This document shows, in pieces, positions 17,083 through 27,213 of a stretch of DNA of 64,000 nt. The stretch spans positions 992,001 to 1,056,000 of the forward strand of contig CAVZCQ010000004.1 in the NCBI GenBank assembly GCA_963773835.1, in the 5' to 3' direction. The notes under the pieces were generated by a model. The model had not been told where the DNA came from and did not search any database. It saw nothing but the letters and a program-made list of their open reading frames with translations. Position 1 is the first letter of the stretch. Each line of letters opens with the position of its first letter. The position numbers were made by a program, and so were the translations under genes. The DNA is from JOPF136 sp963773835 (GTDB lineage Bacteria > Acidobacteriota > Terriglobia > Acidiferrales > UBA7541).

Positions 17083-18210
17083 ATGAAATCCGTGGGGTCG
17101 AGCGATCAGGTGAAGAATTATGTTTGGGCGACGGCTGCGCTGGCGGTTGCCGTGTGTGTGTGTGCGGGCTGCTCACGGAAATCGGCCAGCGCCGACGCAA
17201 CGCCTCAGGCGATGGCAGTGAAGATGGTGGTGGCGCAGAACGCTTCGGTGCCCGAATTTACCGAATACCTGGCCCAGCTCAAATCGCGGCACTCTGCGGC
17301 AATCAATCCGCAGGTGGAGGGCTACGTGACGCGAATCCTGGTGGCCTCGGGCGACCGGGTAATCTCCGGCCAACCGCTGATGCAGATCGATCCGCTGAAG
17401 CAGGAAGCCATGGTGGACAGCCAGGCGGCTGCGCGCGCGTCCAAGGAGGCGACGCTGCGGCTGGCGCAGCTCCAGTACGAGCGGGCGCAAAAACTGGCCG
17501 AGGTGGGCGTAATCAGCAAACAGGATCTGGACAACGCGCGTGCCGCGCGAGACACGGCGAAGGCAGACCTGGAATCGCTGAACTATCAGGTGAAGCAGGA
17601 ACAGGTGCAGCTCCACTATTACAAGGTGGCCGCTCCGATGGACGGCGTGGTGGGCGACATCCCCGTGCGTGTGGGCGACCGGGTGACGGTAACGACGCTG
17701 TTAACCACCGTGGACCAGCCTGGCAGCCTGGAGGCTTACATCAACGTGCCCGTCGAGCGGTCGAAGGACCTGAGGCTGGGGCTGCCGGTCGAGTTGCTGG
17801 ACACGGCAGGTAAAACGATGGCGCGGACGCAGATCGGCTTTATCTCGCCGGAAGTGAGCACGGACACCCAATCCATCCTCGCGAAGGCCGAGGTGAACAA
17901 CGCAAAGCGGGAGTTCCGCACCGCCGAGGTGACGCGCGCGCGGATCATCTGGAGGGTGCACGAAGGGCCGGTGGTGCCGGTGCTGGCGGTGACGCGCATG
18001 AGCGGGCAGTACTTTGCGTTCCTCGCGGAAAGCGAGGGGAAACAACTGGTGGCGCACCAGCGGCTGATCCACGTCGGACAGATTGTCGGAAACGACTACA
18101 CGGTGCTCGATGGCGTGAAGCCCGGCGACCGGCTGATCGTCTCCGGCGCGCAGGCGCTGACGGATGGCACGCCCGTGGTGGATGCGCCGGCGGAAGCCAC
18201 GAAACCCTGA
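17083..18210 (+). CDS. RND efflux periplasmic adaptor lipoprotein
   Basis: This is a membrane-fusion protein of a tripartite efflux pump. The 375-residue lipoprotein has lipobox VCAGC, a beta-barrel/lipoyl segment (YVTRILVASGDRVISGQPL), a coiled-coil hairpin (about 100-170) and the second lipoyl half with APMDGVVGDIPVRVGDRV. It should link the inner-membrane pump encoded 15 bp downstream to an outer-membrane channel, which is not encoded in this window. The ATG at 17083 is chosen over an upstream TTG because the signal peptide begins there. Confidence 0.88.
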   Translation: MKSVGSSDQVKNYVWATAALAVAVCVCAGCSRKSASADATPQAMAVKMVVAQNASVPEFTEYLAQLKSRHSAAINPQVEGYVTRILVASGDRVISGQPLMQIDPLKQEAMVDSQAAARASKEATLRLAQLQYERAQKLAEVGVISKQDLDNARAARDTAKADLESLNYQVKQEQVQLHYYKVAAPMDGVVGDIPVRVGDRVTVTTLLTTVDQPGSLEAYINVPVERSKDLRLGLPVELLDTAGKTMARTQIGFISPEVSTDTQSILAKAEVNNAKREFRTAEVTRARIIWRVHEGPVVPVLAVTRMSGQYFAFLAESEGKQLVAHQRLIHVGQIVGNDYTVLDGVKPGDRLIVSGAQALTDGTPVVDAPAEATKP

Positions 18211-18225
18211 AGGGTACGATTCCCC

Positions 18226-21200
18226 ATGTTCACAGACTTTTTCATTCACCGGCCGATTTTTGCGACGGTGTGCGCGCTACTGATCATCCTGGCAGGAGCG
18301 GTAGCCATTCCCACGCTCCCGGTGGCGCAATATCCGAACCTGGCGCCACCCCAGGTGGGCGTCGGATCGTTCTACAACGGGGCCAACGCGCAGGCGGTGG
18401 AGAGCGCGGTGACCACGCTGCTGGAGCAGGCCATCAACGGCTCTCCGGGGATGAAGTACCTCACCTCGACGAGCGGGAACGACGGATCGAGCAACATCAC
18501 CGCCACCTTTTCCGTGGACCGGGACATCGACCTGGCGGCCGTGGACGTGCAGAACCGCATCAACGGTGTGCTGGGCAGGCTGCCCAACGAGGTGAAAAAC
18601 ACGGGAATCGGGGTGAGCAAAAGCGCGGCTGGATTCGTGTTCGGCGCGGGCTTCTACACGCTGCACGGCGAGTACGACCCGCTGTTCATCTCCAACTATA
18701 TCGATGTGTACGTGCGCGACGCGCTGAAGCGGATCCCGGGCGTGGCGGAAGTGATCGTGTTCGGCGAACGGAAATACGCCATGCGGCTGTGGCTCGATCC
18801 ACAACGGCTGGCGGGGCGCGCGCTGACGGCCACCGACGTGGTGAGCGCGCTCGAAGAGCAGAACGTCAACGTGGCCGCGGGCCAGTTGGGCCAGCCGCCC
18901 GTATCCGGCAACCAGGCGTTCCAGATCAGCGTGCGGGCGGTGGGCCGGCTGACCGAGCCTGCGGAATTTGAAAACATCGTGCTGAAATCGAATCCGGACG
19001 GGACGCTGGTGCGGTTGAAAGACGTGGGCCGCGCCGAGCTGGGCGCGGAGGATTACAGTTCCGACCTGCGCTTCGACGGGTTCGACACCGTGGGCCTCGG
19101 GGTCACCCAGCTTCCCACGGCCAACGCGCTGGAGGTGGACCGGAAGGCGAAGGCGGAACTCGAGCGGCTTTCGCGGCGTTTTCCGCCCGGGCTGAAATAC
19201 GCGATCGCGTTCGATACCACCACGGTGGTCGCGGAGTCCATCCGCGACGTCCTGAAGACGCTCCTGGAAGCAATTGCGCTGGTGCTGATTGTGATCTTCG
19301 TGTTTCTGCAGGAATGGCGAAGCACATTGATCCCCGCGGTGACCATTCCGGTGTCGCTCGTCGGCACATTTGCGTTTGTGAAGCTGCTGGGGTTCTCGAT
19401 CAACACGTTGACCTTGTTCGGGCTGACGCTGGCGACGGGGCTGGTGGTGGACGACGCCATCGTGGTGATTGAAAACGTGGAGCGCCACATCCGCCAGGGG
19501 CAGCGCGACGCGCACCGGGCGGCCTCAGAGGCCATGGGGGAAGTGGCCGGGGCGGTGGTGGCCACCTCGCTGGTGCTCATTGCCGTTTTCGTTCCGGTGG
19601 CGTTCTTTCCCGGCACCACGGGAATCCTGTTCCGGCAGTTCGCGCTGACCATCGCGTTTTCCGTGGCCATTTCCGCGTTCAACGCGCTCACGCTTTCACC
19701 AGCGCTCGCGGCGCTGCTGCTGGGACGCGGCGGCGCACATGGTCTGTTCTTCCAGTTTTTCAATCGTGGTGTGGCCGGGGCCACCACCGCGTATCAATCG
19801 GCGGTGCGATGGGCGCTGCGGAACCGGCTGGCCGTGTTCGCGGTGTTTTTGGCCTGCGTGTTTGGCGCCTACGCCGTTTACGCGCACGTACCGCAGGCCT
19901 TCGTGCCGGACGAGGATCAGGGCTACCTGTTGGTGGTGATCCAGGCGCCGCCCGGAGCCTCGCTGGAATACACGGCGAATGTGGCGGATCAAGCTGCCGC
20001 CGTGATCGCCAAGGTGCCGGAAGTGGATGGAAATTTCGCCGTCTCCGGGTTCGGATTCGGAGGCAGCGCGGCAAACCTGGGAATCATCTTTGCCAGCCTC
20101 CGGGAAATCGCCGACCGGCCGGGCGAAGAGCATTCCGTGGCCGCGGTGGTGGACCGGCTGCGCAGTCCGTTTTCGAAGATCACCGGCGCGACGGTGGTGC
20201 CGTTCGCGCCGCCTCCCATCGAAGGGCTGAGCAATTACGGGGGCTTTCAATTCGTGCTGGAAGACCGCGGCGGCGGGACCGCGGAAGCGCTGGCGCAGGT
20301 GACGCAGAGGCTGGAGGAGGCGGGGAACCAGAGCAAAATCGTGAGCGGGCTTTTCAGCACGTTTACCGCCAACGATCCGCAGTATCAGGTGAATCTGGAC
20401 CGCGAGAAAGCACGGAGCCTGGGCGTGCCGCTCAGCCAGATCCACGACGCGCTGTCCGTGTACCTGGCCTCGGTGTACGTCAACGATTTCGATTTCAACA
20501 ATCGCGCCTACCGGGTGTACGTGCAGGCCGACCCCGCCTTCCGTTCCCAGCCGCGGGACATCGGCCAGTACTACGTGCGGTCCGAGCGCGGAGCCATGGT
20601 GCCGCTGGAAAACCTGGTGCAGACGCAGCGAACCACGAGCGCGCAGGTGATCAGCCATTACAATTTGTTCCGCTCCACGGAAATCGACGGCGGGGCACAG
20701 CCAGGGCACAGTTCGGGCGAGGCCATTCGCGAAATGGATACGCTGGCCAACCGCGTGCTCCCGCCGAGTTTCGGATACGAGTGGACGGGATTGTCGCGTG
20801 AAGAAATCGAATCGGGGAGCACGGTAGTTCTGCTGTTCGGGCTGGGCGCGCTGGTAGTGTACCTGACGCTGGCGGCGCAATACGAGAGCTTCACGCTGCC
20901 TTTTATCGTAATGCTGGCGGTTCCGGCGGCGGTGCTGGGGGCGCTGGTGGCACAGGCTTCGCGCGGGCTGGCGAACGATATTTATTGCCAGATTGGATTG
21001 GTGATGCTCGTGGGACTTTCGACGAAGAACGCCATCTTGATCGTGGAATTCGCGGAACAATTGCGCGAAAAGGGCATGACCATCGTGGAGGCGACGATCG
21101 AGGCGGCGCGAATCCGCCTGCGGCCGATCCTGATGACGTCGTTCGCCTTCCTGCTGGGCGTGCTCCCGCTGGTGTTCGCACAGGGGGCCGGCCGCGCGGG

Positions 21201-21339
21201 CCGGCATTCCGTGGGCACCACAGTGCTGGGCGGAATGCTGGCGGCCACTTCTCTCAATCTGATTTTTATTCCGGTGCTCTATCTGCTGGTGAAAGGCCCC
21301 GGCGCCCGAGGCGAATCGGAAGCGCGGCGAGCCGAATAG
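18226..21339 (+). CDS. RND efflux transporter, HAE1 (AcrB/MexB-like) family
   Basis: This proton-driven drug-type exporter has 1037 residues, the usual length. It has the N-terminal helix FIHRPIFATVCALLIILAG, the conserved N-terminal loop PVAQYPNLAPPQV, twelve predicted membrane helices in two halves, proton-relay Asp-Asp in TM4 (LVVDDAIVVIEN) and Lys in TM10 (LSTKNAILIVEFAE). Two large periplasmic loops form the substrate pocket. It is co-transcribed with the adaptor just upstream. Substrates cannot be told from sequence. Confidence 0.93.
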   Translation: MFTDFFIHRPIFATVCALLIILAGAVAIPTLPVAQYPNLAPPQVGVGSFYNGANAQAVESAVTTLLEQAINGSPGMKYLTSTSGNDGSSNITATFSVDRDIDLAAVDVQNRINGVLGRLPNEVKNTGIGVSKSAAGFVFGAGFYTLHGEYDPLFISNYIDVYVRDALKRIPGVAEVIVFGERKYAMRLWLDPQRLAGRALTATDVVSALEEQNVNVAAGQLGQPPVSGNQAFQISVRAVGRLTEPAEFENIVLKSNPDGTLVRLKDVGRAELGAEDYSSDLRFDGFDTVGLGVTQLPTANALEVDRKAKAELERLSRRFPPGLKYAIAFDTTTVVAESIRDVLKTLLEAIALVLIVIFVFLQEWRSTLIPAVTIPVSLVGTFAFVKLLGFSINTLTLFGLTLATGLVVDDAIVVIENVERHIRQGQRDAHRAASEAMGEVAGAVVATSLVLIAVFVPVAFFPGTTGILFRQFALTIAFSVAISAFNALTLSPALAALLLGRGGAHGLFFQFFNRGVAGATTAYQSAVRWALRNRLAVFAVFLACVFGAYAVYAHVPQAFVPDEDQGYLLVVIQAPPGASLEYTANVADQAAAVIAKVPEVDGNFAVSGFGFGGSAANLGIIFASLREIADRPGEEHSVAAVVDRLRSPFSKITGATVVPFAPPPIEGLSNYGGFQFVLEDRGGGTAEALAQVTQRLEEAGNQSKIVSGLFSTFTANDPQYQVNLDREKARSLGVPLSQIHDALSVYLASVYVNDFDFNNRAYRVYVQADPAFRSQPRDIGQYYVRSERGAMVPLENLVQTQRTTSAQVISHYNLFRSTEIDGGAQPGHSSGEAIREMDTLANRVLPPSFGYEWTGLSREEIESGSTVVLLFGLGALVVYLTLAAQYESFTLPFIVMLAVPAAVLGALVAQASRGLANDIYCQIGLVMLVGLSTKNAILIVEFAEQLREKGMTIVEATIEAARIRLRPILMTSFAFLLGVLPLVFAQGAGRAGRHSVGTTVLGGMLAATSLNLIFIPVLYLLVKGPGARGESEARRAE

Positions 21340-21344
21340 CCCCG

Positions 21345-21414
21345 CGTCTTTTCTGCTACAAAACTACATTCCGGGCATAGAACCAGGGCCGCATGAACAT
21401 TCGCCGGAATCCGG
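21345..21414 (+). repeat. direct repeat, left copy (flanks second RND system)
   Basis: About 70 bp here match 26239-26311 in the same orientation at roughly 80% by eye. Shared blocks include CTTTTCTGC, AGGGCCGCATGAA and ATTCGCCGGAAT. The two copies lie just outside the reverse-strand RND pump and adaptor genes (21484-25839). Read on the minus strand, both give similar short peptides without a gene context, so they look like a dispersed non-coding repeat. Confidence 0.6.
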
Positions 21415-21483
21415 GATGGAGCGCAGGCCCACTTGGCGCGGAGATCGGAGAAACAGTTCACGGAGCTGGTGCGGTTCTCCGGC

Positions 21484-24400
21484 TCAGTCTGCCACGCCGG
21501 GTTCGGACGCGGGCGGGCCGCCAGCGCCAGGAATTCGCGAGTGTCGCGCCCTGAAGAAGGACACGCGATCCAACACCTTTTCCTGGAACTCCTCCAAGTA
21601 GAGGTAAATGGCAGGGGTGATGTAGAGGGTGATGAATTGGGAGACGATCAAACCGCCAACGACGACGAGTCCCAAGGGGCGGCGGGAGGCGCCGTCGGCT
21701 CCGAAGCCCAGGGCGATGGGCAGGGCACCCATCAACGCAGCGAGTGTGGTCATGATAATGGGGCGGAAACGCTGAATGCTGGCATCGTGAATGGCCTGAT
21801 CGTCGGGTATGCCATGGACGACGCGCTGCTGGGCGAAATCCACGATCAGGATTCCATTCTTCTTGACGATGCCCATGAGCATGAACATGCCGATGAAGGC
21901 GTAGAGGGAAGCTTCGGCGCCAAAGATCCATAACGTGAGCAGGCCGCCGACGAGGGCGACGGGCAATGAAGAGAGGACCGTGATGGGGTGCAGATAGCTC
22001 TCGTAGAGAATGGCAAGGACCACGTACATGACGAAGACGGCCAGGAACATCAACAGGGTGAGGCTGGCTACCGTGTCGCGAAACGTAAGCGCCTCGCCCT
22101 GAAGGCCGCCTCGAATTCCCGGGGGGAGTATTTGCCGTGCGGAATCCTCGACAAACTGCACGGCCTGGCCAATGGTATAACCCGGCTTCAGGTTAAAGAA
22201 CACCGTGACGCTGGTGAACTGATTGATATGGTTCACCGATTGCGGCCCGAGAGTGGAATGCCAGGTTGCCAGAGCGCTCAGGGGTACCATGCGCGAGCCG
22301 TCGTCGCTCTTAATGTAGAGCAGGTGAAGATCCTGGGGTTCGGCGCGCTGATCGTCGGCAACCTCGAGAATCACCTGATACTGGTCGGTGGGCTTTTTGA
22401 TCAAGTAGATGTAGTTCTGCGAGTAGGCCTCGTGCAAGAGGTTCAGGATGCGGGTTTCGGAGACGCCGTAGATTTTTGCCTGGTCGCGGAGAATGATGAC
22501 CTGCAAGTTCGGGGTGTGGTTGAAGAGATCGGAATTGACGAACAGAAAACCGGGAAACTCGCGCATCTTCTGCGTCAGTTTCCCCGCGGCCGCGTAGACT
22601 TCAGTTGGATCAATGCCGGAAATGGCGTAAGCAAATTGTCCCTGGAGGTTGGCTGTGGCGCCGGTGCTGATCTGGAGGACGGGCTGAGGTTTCAAGAAGG
22701 TGAGCAGGCCGGGGATGGTGGAATTGAGACGGCCCATCAACTCGCCCGCCACCACAGCGATTGGCGGACGCTGGTTGGGATTCTTCAAGAAGGCGAGCAC
22801 CAAGCCCTGATTCGAGGGGAAGAAGGTGTTGTTGCCACTCATCGTAAAGGTGACGTCGGCAGCGGGATTTTCATGCAGAACCCTCTCGACTTCCTCCTGG
22901 TGTTTGTGCATCACCTCGGGCGAGGAGCCCTCCTGGGCGACAAAGACTCCGAGGACGAAGGAGCTGTCGCCCACAGGGAGAAAGGCCTTCGGGACGATAT
23001 AGAAGAGGTAAACGGTGCCCAGAAGGCAAATGACCCAAGTGGCCAGGGAAATCCAGCGATGACGCAGAAAGAACCACAACGAGCGCCCGTAAACCGCCAA
23101 CACTCTCTTCTCCATTCCGCCGACGACGCGCTCCATCCAAGACTTGGAGGCGTGGGCGCCGCGCGCGGCCAGCAGGCCGGAACACATTAAGGGGGTAAGG
23201 GTGAGCGAAACAATGCCGCTGGCAAAAATGGAAACGATAATGGTGATGGAAAACTCGCGAAAGACGCGGCCGACCAGCCCGCTCATGAAGACGAGGGGAA
23301 GGAACACGGCTGCGAGCGAGATGGTCATGGCGAGAATGGTGAAGCTGATTTCCCTGGCGGAGTTGAGCGAGGCCTCGAGCGCGCCCTGGCCCTGTTCCAT
23401 GAGGCGGACAGTGTTTTCCAGAAACACGATGGCGTCGTCGACCAGAAACCCGATGGCCAGCACCAGAGCCATCAAGGAGAGATTGTCCAGGCTGTAGCCC
23501 AGAAAATTCATCACCACGAAGGTCATCAGGAGCGAAAGGGGCAGGGCGACGGCGGGGATTAGGGTGTCGCGGGCGCGGCCGAGGAAAGCAAAGATGACCA
23601 GGACGACGAGCACGAAGGCGATGCCGAGCGTCTCCTGCACATCCTTGACGCTGTTCACGATGGTCTGGGAGCGGTCGTAGATGGGGACGATGTCCACCGA
23701 AGTTGGAAGCTGGGCCCTGATGGTGGGGAGCAAATCGCGGATGGACTTGGAGACCTCGACGGCGTTGGAGCCGGCGCGGCGGAACACAGCGACAACCACA
23801 ATTGCCGCGGGAACCTGATGGCCGCGGTACCAAAAGCGCATGCGGATGCGCTCGTCCTGGAGGCCGTTTTCGGCGGTGGCGATGTCTTTCAAGTAGACCG
23901 GAGCGCCGTTGCCCTGCCTGATGATCAGATTGTCGTACTGGGTGGCATCGCTGAGCTGACCTACGGGCTGAAGCAGGAAAGTGTGGTGTTCACCGTCAAA
24001 TTGACCCGCGCCGGTATAGCTCGTACCGTTCTTCACCGCGGCAGCTAAGTCATCGATGGTCAGATTGCGAGCCGCCATGGCGGAAGGGTCGGCCTTGATG
24101 CGCACGGCGGCTTGAGCGCCGTAGAGGGCAACCTGGCTGACTCCGGATAGAATGCTGATGCGCTCGCCGACTTGAGTGTTGGCATAGTCATAGAGCTGGC
24201 CCTGGGTGACGCTGTCGCTGGTCAAGGCGACGTACATGATGGGCTGATCGTTTGGATTGGTCTTTGTGAAAGTGGGGGGGCTCGGCAGGTCCACGGGCAA
24301 CTGCGCGGTGGCACGCGAGATGGCGGCCTGCACATCGGTGGCCGCCGCGTCGATGCTCTTGGAAAGGTCAAACTGGAGAACGAAGCTGCTGTGTCCCTGG

Positions 24401-24654
24401 CCATTGTTGGAAGTGACGAGCTGGAGTCCGGGAATCTGCATGAACTGGCGCTCCAGGGGAGTGGCCACATTGTTCGCCATGGTCTCGGGGGTGGCGCCGG
24501 GGTAGGAGACGCCCACCTGGATGACCGGGTAGTCGACGGCAGGGAGATCGTTGACGGGGAGGCCCAAGTACGCGAGGACGCCGAACAAGATGACGGAGAC
24601 GGTCAGCACCGCCGTCATCACCGGGCGCCGAATGAATGGCTCAGAGAGACTCAC
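21484..24654 (-). CDS. RND efflux transporter, HAE1 (MdtB/MdtC-like) family
   Basis: This second proton-driven exporter has 1056 residues and differs from the pump at 18226. The N-terminus SEPFIRRPVMTAVLTVSVIL, the loop LPAVDYPVIQVGVSYPGA and TM4 segment LAIGFLVDDAIVFLENTVR place it near the MdtB/MdtC branch. The TM10 lysine is in VKKNGILIVDFAQ. It lies 6 bp after its adaptor in the transcription direction and is convergent with the first RND operon, with a 144-bp gap. Confidence 0.92.
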   Translation of the reverse strand: MSLSEPFIRRPVMTAVLTVSVILFGVLAYLGLPVNDLPAVDYPVIQVGVSYPGATPETMANNVATPLERQFMQIPGLQLVTSNNGQGHSSFVLQFDLSKSIDAAATDVQAAISRATAQLPVDLPSPPTFTKTNPNDQPIMYVALTSDSVTQGQLYDYANTQVGERISILSGVSQVALYGAQAAVRIKADPSAMAARNLTIDDLAAAVKNGTSYTGAGQFDGEHHTFLLQPVGQLSDATQYDNLIIRQGNGAPVYLKDIATAENGLQDERIRMRFWYRGHQVPAAIVVVAVFRRAGSNAVEVSKSIRDLLPTIRAQLPTSVDIVPIYDRSQTIVNSVKDVQETLGIAFVLVVLVIFAFLGRARDTLIPAVALPLSLLMTFVVMNFLGYSLDNLSLMALVLAIGFLVDDAIVFLENTVRLMEQGQGALEASLNSAREISFTILAMTISLAAVFLPLVFMSGLVGRVFREFSITIIVSIFASGIVSLTLTPLMCSGLLAARGAHASKSWMERVVGGMEKRVLAVYGRSLWFFLRHRWISLATWVICLLGTVYLFYIVPKAFLPVGDSSFVLGVFVAQEGSSPEVMHKHQEEVERVLHENPAADVTFTMSGNNTFFPSNQGLVLAFLKNPNQRPPIAVVAGELMGRLNSTIPGLLTFLKPQPVLQISTGATANLQGQFAYAISGIDPTEVYAAAGKLTQKMREFPGFLFVNSDLFNHTPNLQVIILRDQAKIYGVSETRILNLLHEAYSQNYIYLIKKPTDQYQVILEVADDQRAEPQDLHLLYIKSDDGSRMVPLSALATWHSTLGPQSVNHINQFTSVTVFFNLKPGYTIGQAVQFVEDSARQILPPGIRGGLQGEALTFRDTVASLTLLMFLAVFVMYVVLAILYESYLHPITVLSSLPVALVGGLLTLWIFGAEASLYAFIGMFMLMGIVKKNGILIVDFAQQRVVHGIPDDQAIHDASIQRFRPIIMTTLAALMGALPIALGFGADGASRRPLGLVVVGGLIVSQFITLYITPAIYLYLEEFQEKVLDRVSFFRARHSRIPGAGGPPASEPGVAD

Positions 24655-24660
24655 AGGGCC

Positions 24661-25839
24661 TCATTTTTCGGACTTGGAGCCGGCGGCGGCGGGAGTCGAG
24701 GGAACTGCGGCCGGAGCAGGCGGAGTGGCCGACTCGACGCGGACTTTGCCGCCCGGGGCCACGGTCAACTGCCCGGTGACGATGACAGTTTCGCCAGCGG
24801 CGACTCCCTCGGCGATCACCACGTCTTCGCCCTGTCGCTGGCCGAGGGTGACCGGCCGGAGATCCGTCGTGCCGTCCGGCTTGAGGACGTAAACGAATGG
24901 CCCCTTCTGGCTGATTTGCGTGGCCTGATTGGGAATCAGCACGGCGTTTTTTTGAGTGGCCAGAACGAGCTTCACATCGACGAACTGGCCAGGCCAGAAA
25001 TGGTGATCGGGATTGGACATGGTGGCGCGGAGGAAGACGGTGCCCGTTCCGTTCTGGACGGTGTTGTCAAGGAAGGTGACCTTACCCCTAACCGCACGAA
25101 TATCTGGATCTGCCGGCAGCCGCACCAGGGCGCTCAAACTGCCGTGCGACATTTCCTTCTGCACCTCCGCAAGGTCGCGTTCGGTGACACTGAAGTCTGC
25201 ATAAATGGGATCCATGCGCTGGATCAGCAACAACCCCGTGGTGTTTGCCTGGACGACGTTTCCCACGTCGACCAGACGAGCGCCAGCGCGGCCTTCAATC
25301 GGGGAGTGAATGTAGCAGTAATCGAGATTGAGCTTAGCTGTCTCCAGAGCGGCTTCTGCCGCCTGCACTTGGGCCTGATCCACGTCCACCGTGCTCTTTG
25401 CTGTGTCGTAGTCTTGCTTGGAGATCACCTTCCACACCTCCAGCTTCTGGGCGCGCGCGAATTGGACCTTGGCGAGTTCGAGCGAGGCTTTGGCCTGCGC
25501 GAGGCTGGCCTTGGCCGAATCCAACTGAGCCTGGTAAGGACGCGGGTCGATGACGAACAGGAGCTGACCCTTGACCAAATCGGCGCCATCGCGGAAATGC
25601 CGTTCCGTGATTCGCCCGCCAACCTGGGGCGTCACGGTAACGGACTCGAACGCGTAGCCTTTGCCGATTTCGTCGAGGTAGAGGGGCACGTCCTGCGCCC
25701 TGGCTATCGCCACGGTGACCAGAGGAGGAGGGGGCATCAGCGGGCCGGCGGCCTGAGAGCCCGCGCGATTGCAACCGCTCGCGGACAGTAGCAACAGCAG
25801 AAACGGAATGAAATACAACCAGGTGTATTTCAATCTCAT
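24661..25839 (-). CDS. RND efflux periplasmic adaptor lipoprotein
   Basis: This 392-residue membrane-fusion protein starts at ATG 25839, behind GGAGAGGGA. It has signal and lipobox LLSASGC, a barrel strand segment PQVGGRITERHF, a coiled-coil (KASLAQAKASLELAKVQFAR), a lipoyl return APIEG-like HSPIEGRAGARLVDVG and a Pro/Ala-rich tail. It pairs with the pump gene 6 bp downstream. A longer open frame to 26154 lacks a signal sequence at its start and is not used. Confidence 0.88.
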   Translation of the reverse strand: MRLKYTWLYFIPFLLLLLSASGCNRAGSQAAGPLMPPPPLVTVAIARAQDVPLYLDEIGKGYAFESVTVTPQVGGRITERHFRDGADLVKGQLLFVIDPRPYQAQLDSAKASLAQAKASLELAKVQFARAQKLEVWKVISKQDYDTAKSTVDVDQAQVQAAEAALETAKLNLDYCYIHSPIEGRAGARLVDVGNVVQANTTGLLLIQRMDPIYADFSVTERDLAEVQKEMSHGSLSALVRLPADPDIRAVRGKVTFLDNTVQNGTGTVFLRATMSNPDHHFWPGQFVDVKLVLATQKNAVLIPNQATQISQKGPFVYVLKPDGTTDLRPVTLGQRQGEDVVIAEGVAAGETVIVTGQLTVAPGGKVRVESATPPAPAAVPSTPAAAGSKSEK

Positions 25840-26238
25840 TCGCTCCCTCTCCCTGCCTCTTACGCGCGAGCAAAGGCGATGGTTTCCGCGTCGCTCACGG
25901 ATTGGCATCGTTCCAGACGGCCGATGAATGACCGGCGCAACAGCCCCGCGAGGGGCAAAATCGTGTCCTGTTCCCATGTGCCGGCCAAAACCCCTTTCGA
26001 CAAGTTCGCCGGGCGCCGACCGTCCAACCATTTTCGCACGGGAGCCGGGCGGCCGCCTGGACTGAAAGCAATGCTTGGAACTCGGCCTTTCAAGAATCAT
26101 AGGGAAGGAACTGAAAAAGCCGATATCGTTTTTACCCTGGGCAGGTACCTGCAAGCTGTGCTCCCGGTGCTCTACCCCTTATAGGTACAGATGCCGACGA
26201 ACATCTGGAGGTACAAGCGGAAAGCTTGAAATTGCGCC
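25840..26238. other. long divergent intergenic region
   Basis: About 400 bp lie between the reverse adaptor gene and the right repeat copy. It presumably holds the promoter of the efflux operon, but no convincing -35/-10 pair was found. Near 26140-26235 there are short internal repeats of GGTAC (AGGTACCTGCAAGC, ATAGGTACAGATG, GGAGGTACAAGCGG), which appear to extend the repeat element at 26239. No ORF with a plausible ribosome site is visible. Confidence 0.4.
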
Positions 26239-26311
26239 GCCGCTTTTCTGCCACGAAAACCCACGCAGAGCATCGAACTAGGGCCGCATGAAGATTCGCC
26301 GGAATTTTCCG
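26239..26311 (+). repeat. direct repeat, right copy
   Basis: This is the same element as 21345-21414, in the same orientation, about 4.9 kb away. It ends 28 bp before the SDR gene. A unit between two direct repeats can be lost or moved by recombination, but no target-site duplication or transposase is visible. Confidence 0.6.
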
Positions 26312-26339
26312 GCTGCGGAAGCCTTGCAGGAGGGACGGA

Positions 26340-27134
26340 ATGAACTTCGAGCTAAAAGGAAAGACGGCAGTCGTGACGGGCTCGACCGCGGGAATCGGGC
26401 TGGCGATCGCGGAGGCGCTGGCAGCGGAGGGAGCCGCTGTGGTGGTGAACGGGCGGACCGAAGCGCGGGTGGCGGCGGCGCTCGAGAGCATCCAGAAGAA
26501 GGTCAGCGCGGCGCATTTGCGCGGAGTGGCCGCGGACCTGGGAACGGCGAAGGGCGTCGCGGAGTTCGTCCGATTGGTTCCGGAAGCGGACGTGCTGGTC
26601 AATAACCTGGGGATTTACGCGGTCAAACCGTTCGCCGAGATCATGGACGGCGAGTGGATGAACATTTTCGAGGTCAACGTGATGAGCGGCATCCGGCTGA
26701 CGCGCCAGTATCTGCCCGGGATGCTGCGGCGCAACTGGGGGCGGGTCATCTTCATTTCGAGCGAATCGGCGCAGCACATCCCGGCCGAAATGGTCCACTA
26801 TGGAATGACCAAAACAGCGCAGATTGCCGTGGCGCGAGGCGTGGCCGAGAGCGTGGCGGGCACGGGCGTGACCGTGAATTCCATCCTCGCCGGGCCGACG
26901 GCCTCGGAGGGAGTCGCCAACTTCGTTGCCGAGGTGGCAAAACAACAGGGAGTGAGCGCGGCAGACGTCGAAAAGGAATTCTTCAAGACGATGCGGCCCA
27001 CTTCGCTCCTGAAACGCTTTGAGACGCCGGAAGAAATAGCAGCCGTGGTCGCCTTCGTGGCCAGTTCGCGGTCCATAGCCATCAATGGGGCTGCGGTGCG
27101 GGCCGAAGGCGGAGTGGTTCGGAGCATTCTGTAA
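26340..27134 (+). CDS. short-chain dehydrogenase/reductase
   Basis: This NAD(P)-dependent oxidoreductase has 264 residues, a classical SDR. It has the cofactor motif TGSTAGIG at about 14-21, NNLG near 88, and the catalytic Ser in FISSES with Tyr154 and Lys158 (YGMTK). The C-terminus ends INGAAVRAEGGVVRSIL. GCAGGAGGGACGG lies directly upstream. The substrate is not deducible. It looks like an FabG-like or 3-oxoacyl-type reductase, but that is only family resemblance. The next gene is 80 bp away. Confidence 0.85.
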   Translation: MNFELKGKTAVVTGSTAGIGLAIAEALAAEGAAVVVNGRTEARVAAALESIQKKVSAAHLRGVAADLGTAKGVAEFVRLVPEADVLVNNLGIYAVKPFAEIMDGEWMNIFEVNVMSGIRLTRQYLPGMLRRNWGRVIFISSESAQHIPAEMVHYGMTKTAQIAVARGVAESVAGTGVTVNSILAGPTASEGVANFVAEVAKQQGVSAADVEKEFFKTMRPTSLLKRFETPEEIAAVVAFVASSRSIAINGAAVRAEGGVVRSIL

Positions 27135-27213
27135 GCGGTATGCCTGAAGATCACGCAGCCGATTGCCATTGCAGGACGATCGGCGTAGAAAGCAAATAAC
27201 GAGGTGTGTGACG

